NCBI RefSeq assembly: GCF_004363075.1
Contig: NZ_SNYN01000022.1
Coordinates: forward strand, 1 to 64,000
Length of the DNA: 64,000 nucleotides
Reading direction: 5' to 3'
Source of the DNA: Actinorugispora endophytica
GTDB taxonomy: Bacteria; Actinomycetota; Actinomycetes; Streptosporangiales; Streptosporangiaceae
In this document: piece after piece, positions 59,135 through 64,000 of the stretch
Layout: the number at the start of each line of letters is the position of its first letter
Position numbering within the stretch: position 1 is the first letter of the stretch
The notes under the pieces: generated by a model
Databases searched by the model: none
What the model was told of the DNA's origin: nothing
What the model saw: the letters and a program-made list of their open reading frames with translations, nothing else
Position numbers and translations under genes: made by a program

Positions 59135-60394
59135 CTACCGGGTCCCTGCGGCGCGGACCGGGCGGGGCCGGCGGTAGCTCAGCCCGCGCAGCAGGGTCTC
59201 CGCCGGGCCGCGCACCCCCGCACGGTCCATCAGGAGCGCCGCCGCCACGGTGGCCGCCCAGGTGGCGAGGGCGACGAGCGCCGCCGACCAGCTCGACAGG
59301 TGCGCGCCCAGGCCCAGCCCCCAGGCCGCCAGGAACGGGGCGAAGACCAGCGACTGGGCGAGGTAGCCGCTGAGGGAACGGCGGCCGAGGGCGACCAGTC
59401 CCCGGACGGGGAGGCTGTCGCGGGCGCCCCGGGTGGTGATCCGGTGCGCGACGAGCCCGAAGAGCGCGGCGTAGCCCACCCCGGTGAAGATCCCGGTGAA
59501 GAAGTGCGCCGTGGAGAGCACCGTCTCGTAGCCGGTGTCGACGGCGCCCACGTGCTGGAGGGCGAGCACCGCTCCGGCGGCCCACCCGACGGGGATGCCC
59601 ACGGCGGCGACCCGGCGCAGCAGCGGCAGGTGGCGCGACGGTTCGTCCAGGACCCGGTGGCGTGCCGCGAGGAGGCCCATCAGGAAGGCCGTCGGCAGGG
59701 CGAGGGTGAACAGACCGGAGAACAGACCGAAGAACCAGGTGGGGAGGCGGATCACGGCGGAGAGCAGGTAGCCGGTCTCGGCGATGCTGAGCCTCTGCAG
59801 GTCGGCGGCCACGAACCCGGCCGGGGGCGCCACGAGGGCGGAGACCATCGTGAGGACGGTGATCAGGGCGCCCATGACCAGCAGGACGACCACCCAGACC
59901 TTGAGGGTGCGATCGCTCCGGCCGAAGAACAGCGGCGTCATGACGAGGCCGATGAGGCCGTAGGTCCCCAGGATGTCGCCCTGCCACAGCAGGAGGGCGT
60001 GCACCGCGCCGAAGACGAGCATCCACAGGTGCCGCCGGCGCAGGAGTCCACGGACCTGCTGCGGGCTCGTGCCGCGCGACCTCTGCCGGGCGTACGTCTG
60101 CCCGATGCCGTAGGCGAAGAGGAAGCCGAACATGGTGTGCGTCCGGGCGTCCACGACGACCAGGGTCAGGGCCTGGGCGATCCTGTCCGCGACGTTCCCG
60201 TCGGCGGGGTGCAGCAGGGCCGTGCCCGCGGGGGCGTCGTAGACGAACCACGGCACATGGGCCAGGGCGATGAGCAGCAGCATCATGCCGCGGGCGAGGT
60301 CCGGTGCCAGGGCGCGTTCCGCGACCGGGGTCGAACGCGCCGGGGTTCCGGTGTCGGATGTGGAGGGCGGGCCTTCGGTATGGTCGGTCGTCAT
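59135..60394 (-). CDS. DUF418 family membrane protein
   Basis: The 419-residue protein has about eight or nine transmembrane segments. RALAPDLARGMMLLLIALAHV near the N-terminus and GRRSLSGYLAQSLVFAPFL near the C-terminus identify the DUF418 (YeiB-like) family, of unknown function and possibly acyltransferase-related. ATG 60394 with GGAG is preferred; the frame is open to 60442, where a palindrome begins. Confidence 0.82.
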   Translation of the reverse strand: MTTDHTEGPPSTSDTGTPARSTPVAERALAPDLARGMMLLLIALAHVPWFVYDAPAGTALLHPADGNVADRIAQALTLVVVDARTHTMFGFLFAYGIGQTYARQRSRGTSPQQVRGLLRRRHLWMLVFGAVHALLLWQGDILGTYGLIGLVMTPLFFGRSDRTLKVWVVVLLVMGALITVLTMVSALVAPPAGFVAADLQRLSIAETGYLLSAVIRLPTWFFGLFSGLFTLALPTAFLMGLLAARHRVLDEPSRHLPLLRRVAAVGIPVGWAAGAVLALQHVGAVDTGYETVLSTAHFFTGIFTGVGYAALFGLVAHRITTRGARDSLPVRGLVALGRRSLSGYLAQSLVFAPFLAAWGLGLGAHLSSWSAALVALATWAATVAAALLMDRAGVRGPAETLLRGLSYRRPRPVRAAGTR

Positions 60395-60437
60395 GGTGAC
60401 GGGCTCCAGGTTGCCTGTGTCGGAGGTCGAAGTGGCC

Positions 60438-60456
60438 GACACCGGTCACCGGTGTC
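60438..60456. promoter_or_regulatory. Palindrome before the DUF418 gene
   Basis: GACACCGGT-C-ACCGGTGTC is perfect over 9 bp and lies 44 bases upstream of the preferred start. It may be an operator for the adjacent response regulator or another protein. Confidence 0.4.
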
Positions 60457-60710
60457 GAGGACACGACGCCACCGTCGCCCACCGGCGCCGTCCCCGGCAG
60501 TGGGGCCGCGTCACCGTTCTCCCGTGACGTTTCCGAGGGCGAACCCATGACGCGGTGTCACTGGTGGACGCGGCGGAGCGGAAGCAGACTGGGGGCGCGC
60601 GCCCGGCGCCCGACCACGCGGGGCGTCCCCGCGCGGACGCGCCGCCCGCCCGTGTCCGGGACGGAGGTCTGCGCGTGGTGGCCGTGGACACGAGCCTGGA
60701 GGGGGCCCGC

Positions 60711-61853
60711 ATGACGTCCGAGCAGACCGAGGCGACACAGGGCCGGCTGCGCAGACTCCACCTCGACATCGTCTCCGGCTCGATCTCCGCCGTCGGGGCG
60801 CTGCTGGTGGCGATCGACGCCGATTCCTGGTGGGAAGCGCTCCTCATGGGCGCGAGCCTGTCCGCGACCCTGGTGGCCGTCAGCCGGTGGACCGTGGGCC
60901 GCCTCCCCCGCGCCGCGCTCCCCGCGCTGGTCGTCACCGCGGCCGTGTGGCTCTTCGGAGTGCTGGGCGCGCACAGCACGGCGGCGTCCTACGGCTTCGC
61001 CATCGTGGTCACCATCGTCGTCTTCGAGCTGCCGCGCCACCGGCGGGCGGTGATCGCGGGAACCGCCGCCGCCGCCGTCGCCGTGATCGCGGCGAAACTG
61101 GCGGTGGCGCGCGAGGACGCGGTCGACATCCTGGTCCAGTACGTCCTCGTCTCCCCGTGCGTCGCCGCGGGAGGGGTCGTCCTCGCCACCCTGGGCCACG
61201 CGGTCCACGGCCTCATCGGGGAGCTGGAGGAGGCGCGGGAACGCGAGGCGGAACTGGCCGTCGCCCGGGAGCGCGTGCGTTTCGCCGGCGACCTGCACGA
61301 CATCCAGGGCCACACGCTGCACGTGGTGAAGTTGAAGACCGCGCTGGCCCGGAGACTGGTGCGCGTCGACGCCGGGCGGGCCGAGGAGGAGCTCGAGGAG
61401 ATCCACACCCTGGTCGGCGACACCATCACCCGGACCAGGGAGCTCGCCTACGCGCAACGGCGGCTCAACCTGTCCGCGGAGCTGGAGAACGCCAAGAACC
61501 TCTTCGAGGCCGCGGGCATCCGCGTGCGCGTCGACCGCGAGGCCGATGCCGACGCGCACGCGGGCGAGCTGCTCGGCCAGGTCCTGCGGGAGACGACGAC
61601 CAACATCCTGCGCCACGCCCAGGCCGGGCAGGTGCGGATCACCCTCTCGCGGAGGGGCATCACCATCGTCAACGACGGCGTGCGGGAGGCCCCGCTTCCG
61701 GAGCTCAGGGGGCTCGCCGCCCTCCGCGAACGGGTGGCGGGCAGCGGCGGCGAGCTGACGGTGGAACAGAGGGACGGGCGGTTCCTGACGGCCGCGGCGT
61801 TTTCGCGCCCTTCCCCGGAACAGCCCCCCACGACGAGGAAGGACGACCGTTGA
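60711..61853 (+). CDS. Sensor histidine kinase, DesK/NarX-type
   Basis: The 380-residue protein has five or six transmembrane helices (residues about 20-165), then a HisKA_3 domain with the phospho-acceptor His196 in GDLHDIQGH, and an HATPase with ETTTNILRHAQAG (N box). It begins at ATG 60711 with GGAGGGGG upstream; an open frame before it lacks homology. It overlaps the response regulator by four bases, so the pair is translationally coupled. It is divergent from the DUF418 gene, a possible target. Confidence 0.9.
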   Translation: MTSEQTEATQGRLRRLHLDIVSGSISAVGALLVAIDADSWWEALLMGASLSATLVAVSRWTVGRLPRAALPALVVTAAVWLFGVLGAHSTAASYGFAIVVTIVVFELPRHRRAVIAGTAAAAVAVIAAKLAVAREDAVDILVQYVLVSPCVAAGGVVLATLGHAVHGLIGELEEAREREAELAVARERVRFAGDLHDIQGHTLHVVKLKTALARRLVRVDAGRAEEELEEIHTLVGDTITRTRELAYAQRRLNLSAELENAKNLFEAAGIRVRVDREADADAHAGELLGQVLRETTTNILRHAQAGQVRITLSRRGITIVNDGVREAPLPELRGLAALRERVAGSGGELTVEQRDGRFLTAAAFSRPSPEQPPTTRKDDR

Positions 61854-62452
61854 CCACCGTGGTGCTCGCCGACGACGAGGCCCTGCTGCGCAAGGCGCTG
61901 GCCGCCCTGCTCCCGCTCGAGGGCGAGGTCACCGTGCTCGCCGAGGCCGAGGACGGCGCGGCGGCGGTGCGGGCCACGCTGCGCCACCGGCCCGACGTGC
62001 TCGTCATCGACCTGGAGATGCCCGGTGTGGACGGGCTCGGCGCCGTCGCGCAGATCCGCCGCGAGCTGCCGGAGCAGGTGGTCCTCATGCTGACCCGCCA
62101 CGCCAGGCCCGGCGTGCTGCGCAAGGCCCTGAAGCTCGGGGTCCGGGGCTTCGTCAGCAAGTCCGCGGAACCGGCGCACATCGCCTGGGTCCTCACCGTC
62201 CTGCACGAGGGCAGGCGGTGGATCGACCCGGACGTCTCCGCGCTCGCCGTCATCGACGACTGCCCGCTCACCGACCGCGAGGCCGACGTGCTGCGGGCGA
62301 CCGGCGAGGGGTACTCGGCCGCCGACATCGCCGCCCGGCTCCACCTGGCGGAAGGCACGGTGCGCAACTACCTCTCCAACGCGATGCGCAAGACCCAGAG
62401 CCGGACCCGGCACGAGGCGGCGCGGTACGCGCGGGAACACGACTGGCTGTAG
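61850..62452 (+). CDS. NarL/FixJ family response regulator
   Basis: The 200-residue protein has a receiver domain with phosphorylated Asp54 in VIDLEMPG, conserved Lys in FVSKSAEP, and a LuxR HTH at about 135-195 (LTDREADVLRATGEGYSAADIAARLHLAEGTVRNYLS). The start is TTG overlapping the kinase stop (TTGA) with GAGGAAGGA upstream. DesR-like regulators of this type act as dimers on membrane-related genes; the neighbouring DUF418 gene is a candidate. Confidence 0.9.
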   Translation: MTTVVLADDEALLRKALAALLPLEGEVTVLAEAEDGAAAVRATLRHRPDVLVIDLEMPGVDGLGAVAQIRRELPEQVVLMLTRHARPGVLRKALKLGVRGFVSKSAEPAHIAWVLTVLHEGRRWIDPDVSALAVIDDCPLTDREADVLRATGEGYSAADIAARLHLAEGTVRNYLSNAMRKTQSRTRHEAARYAREHDWL

Positions 62453-62472
62453 GCCGCGCCCCCTCCCGCCGG

Positions 62473-62524
62473 TCGTGGCCTTTCCGGGGTTTCGACCGCC
62501 TCCGGGACCCCGGAGAGGTCACGA
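62473..62524. repeat. Dispersed palindrome, family I copy D (degenerate)
   Basis: TCGTGGCCTTTCCGGGG (62473) and its partner CCCCGGAGAGGTCACGA (to 62524) form 21-bp arms with four mismatches. The left arm matches copy B. It contains the stop codon of the FAD monooxygenase and lies between convergent genes. Confidence 0.7.
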
Positions 62525-64000
62525 GGGGACACCGAACCAGTCGCGGAGCGCTCCGCGCAGCGCGGGCACGGCGGTTGCGGCGGGTTCGCCGACGGCCGCC
62601 GCCCAGGCGACGTGGGCGTCCGGGCGGATCAGGAGGGCGTCGGCCGGCCGGTGGCCGGTTCCGGCGGTGTGGACGTCGACGCGGGGCCGCCAGCCCCGGG
62701 CGGCCTCGCGAAGGTCCGGGCGGTCGGCGAGGACCAGGAGGACCGGCCGCGCGGTGCGCATGAGTTCCGCGACGCTGCTCGCGCCCCGGCCGGCGCGCAG
62801 GGCGAGGTCGGGTGCGAACGCGCCGGTCAAGGCGTGGTGGTCGGCGCCGGGCAGCGGGTAGCGGATGTCGGCGCCGGCGACGAGCGCCCCGATGCGGCGC
62901 AGCGGCTGCTCGTCGGCGAACAGCTCCAGGAAGACCTCCCGAAGCGCTTGGGCGGCGGGGTCGTCCCCGCGCCTCAGCGCCACCTGGGCCTGGGTGTGCA
63001 GCAGCGTACGCGCGCCGGCGAAGTGGCGTTCGCGGTGGTAGGTGTCCAGCAGGCCGGCCGGCGCCCAGCCGTGGACGGCGGCGGCCAGCTTCCAGGCGAG
63101 GTTGACGGTGTCGAGCAGGCCGGCGTTGAGCGCCACGCCCGTGGCGGGGAACAGGTGCGCCGCGTCCCCGGCCAGCAGGATCCGCCCGTCGCGGTACCGT
63201 TCGGCCTGCCGGGCCTGGAAGGAGAAGCGCGACAGCCGGATCGGCTCCCCCAGGGGAAGGTCCGCGCCGAGCACGCGGCGGACGCTGTCTCCGAGCTCGG
63301 CCAGGGTCATCGGCGCGTCGTCGGGTTCGGCGGGACCGTCTTCGGTGGTGGAGACGAGCAGCACCTCGGAGGTGAGCCACCCGAGCCCGAAGACACCGCG
63401 ACCGGTCCGGGTGAAGCGGCCCGCGCGGACCCTGCCCAGCCCGGGGACGTCGAGGTCGCCGTCGCCCAGCCGGGTCACCGAGTCGGGCACGGTGACCTGG
63501 CCGAGCCGGTTGACCTCCGGATAGGTGGTGCCGGGGAACGGGATGCCGGCCGCGTCGCGGACCCGGCCGCGCGCGCCGTCGCAGCCCACGAGGTACCGGG
63601 CGGTCACCCGGTACGGCCCGTCCGGGCCGCGCACGTCCACGGTCACCGCGGCGTCGTCCTGACCGGCCCCGACCACCTCGTGTCCGCGGCGTATGTCGGC
63701 GCCGAGTTCCCGGGCGCGCTCGTCGAGCAGGCGTTCGAGCCGCGGCTGCGGGAGCGTCAGCCCCCGCAGCGGGGGGTCCTCCAGGTGGGAGAGGTCGAAG
63801 TGCACGCCGCCGAACGGGAACCGGGAGGCCGGGTGGCCGGGGCCGGCAGCGGCCGCTTCGAACCGGTCCAGCAGACCTCGGTAGCGCAGCAGCCGCAGGA
63901 TCTGCCCGCCGAGGCCGTTGGCCTTGGGGATGTCCCCGGGCCGCGGCCGCCGTTCCAGTACCAGCGGCCGCACCCCGGCCAGGCGCAGTTCACCGGCCAG
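62519..64000 (-). CDS. FAD-dependent aromatic monooxygenase (partial, cut by the window)
   Basis: At least 494 residues of a PheA/TfdB/RdmE-type flavoprotein hydroxylase: the N-terminal GxGxxG lies beyond the window, but RPLVLERR (end of the second strand), YLVGCDGARGRVRDAAG (DG motif), RILLAGDAAHLFPATG (GD motif) and the C-terminal thioredoxin-like domain are present. The reading frame is intact to base 64000. Such enzymes hydroxylate polyketide or phenolic rings, and some inactivate rifamycins. The stop lies inside palindrome D. Confidence 0.88.
   Translation of the reverse strand: MAGELRLAGVRPLVLERRPRPGDIPKANGLGGQILRLLRYRGLLDRFEAAAAGPGHPASRFPFGGVHFDLSHLEDPPLRGLTLPQPRLERLLDERARELGADIRRGHEVVGAGQDDAAVTVDVRGPDGPYRVTARYLVGCDGARGRVRDAAGIPFPGTTYPEVNRLGQVTVPDSVTRLGDGDLDVPGLGRVRAGRFTRTGRGVFGLGWLTSEVLLVSTTEDGPAEPDDAPMTLAELGDSVRRVLGADLPLGEPIRLSRFSFQARQAERYRDGRILLAGDAAHLFPATGVALNAGLLDTVNLAWKLAAAVHGWAPAGLLDTYHRERHFAGARTLLHTQAQVALRRGDDPAAQALREVFLELFADEQPLRRIGALVAGADIRYPLPGADHHALTGAFAPDLALRAGRGASSVAELMRTARPVLLVLADRPDLREAARGWRPRVDVHTAGTGHRPADALLIRPDAHVAWAAAVGEPAATAVPALRGALRDWFGVPS

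Noticed and set aside
1-64000. CRISPR arrays, tRNA or rRNA genes, and prophage modules
   Set aside because: No regularly spaced short repeats, no cloverleaf with CCA-proximal T-loop and no phage structural genes were seen. A tRNAscan or covariance search would settle the RNA question.

Overview
The window is very GC-rich actinobacterial DNA (GTG/TTG starts, AGGAGG-like ribosome sites, long antisense reading frames). DUF574 methyltransferases, YciI-ECF42 sigma pairs, an AfsR-like NB-ARC/TPR protein and Zn-ribbon serine recombinases suggest the Streptomyces/Nocardiopsis side of the phylum; a Nocardiopsis-like host is an inference. I see no rRNA, tRNA, CRISPR or ribosomal operon. The content is accessory: small enzymes or transporters, each beside its own regulator.

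Layout. 0-8.2 kb: a metallophosphoesterase/FAD oxidoreductase/PPOX operon, a pentapeptide-repeat protein, a RibD-like reductase with TetR, a PAS-GAF-SpoIIE phosphatase and a DUF574 methyltransferase. 8.3-17.3 kb: acyltransferase with TetR, YiaA-type membrane protein, XRE-cupin regulator, methyltransferase, aldo/keto reductase, class IV aminotransferase with MarR, Fsr-like MFS pump with AraC. 17.6-21.5 kb: first YciI-ECF42 pair and the dihydroxyacetone kinase genes dhaM and dhaKL. 21.7-28.4 kb: TetR/DUF4386, a PadR-ABC-FtsX operon and an ABC-F gene preceded by a seven-codon leader ORF. 28.4-33.3 kb: a graveyard of broken genes (two serine recombinase fragments, a hydrolase, a RibD fragment, a DF-family protein), a diverged 302-bp tandem repeat and an AT-rich patch, with one intact TetR and one intact SDR. 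33.3-40.2 kb: esterase, SDR with TetR and triple operator, ArsR with a flavin-reductase-like protein, and a STAND NTPase. 40.3-50.9 kb: GNAT, a Rid-family protein with TetR, second YciI-ECF42 pair, MerR, carotenoid oxygenase with a GntR-TetR fusion, and SDR/LysR/hydrolase sharing two matching LysR boxes. 51-59 kb: fluoroacetate-dehalogenase-like hydrolase, Zn-ribbon and IS30 remnants, and a single-chain biotin-dependent carboxylase of about 1,819 residues. 59-64 kb: DUF418 protein, DesK/NarL-type two-component pair and an FAD monooxygenase cut by the window edge.

Two kinds of structure recur. Regulator genes sit divergently from a target gene over a clear palindrome in at least eight places. 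Intergenic spacers also hold a family of long, sequence-related palindromes (17336, 19232, 36248, 62473) and a second related pair (29895, 45675), which look like dispersed elements, most of them acting as terminators. The signals most worth pursuing are the ABC-F leader, the palindrome families, the recombinase-bracketed degraded island and its tandem repeat, the paired LysR boxes, and the single-chain carboxylase next to transposon debris.
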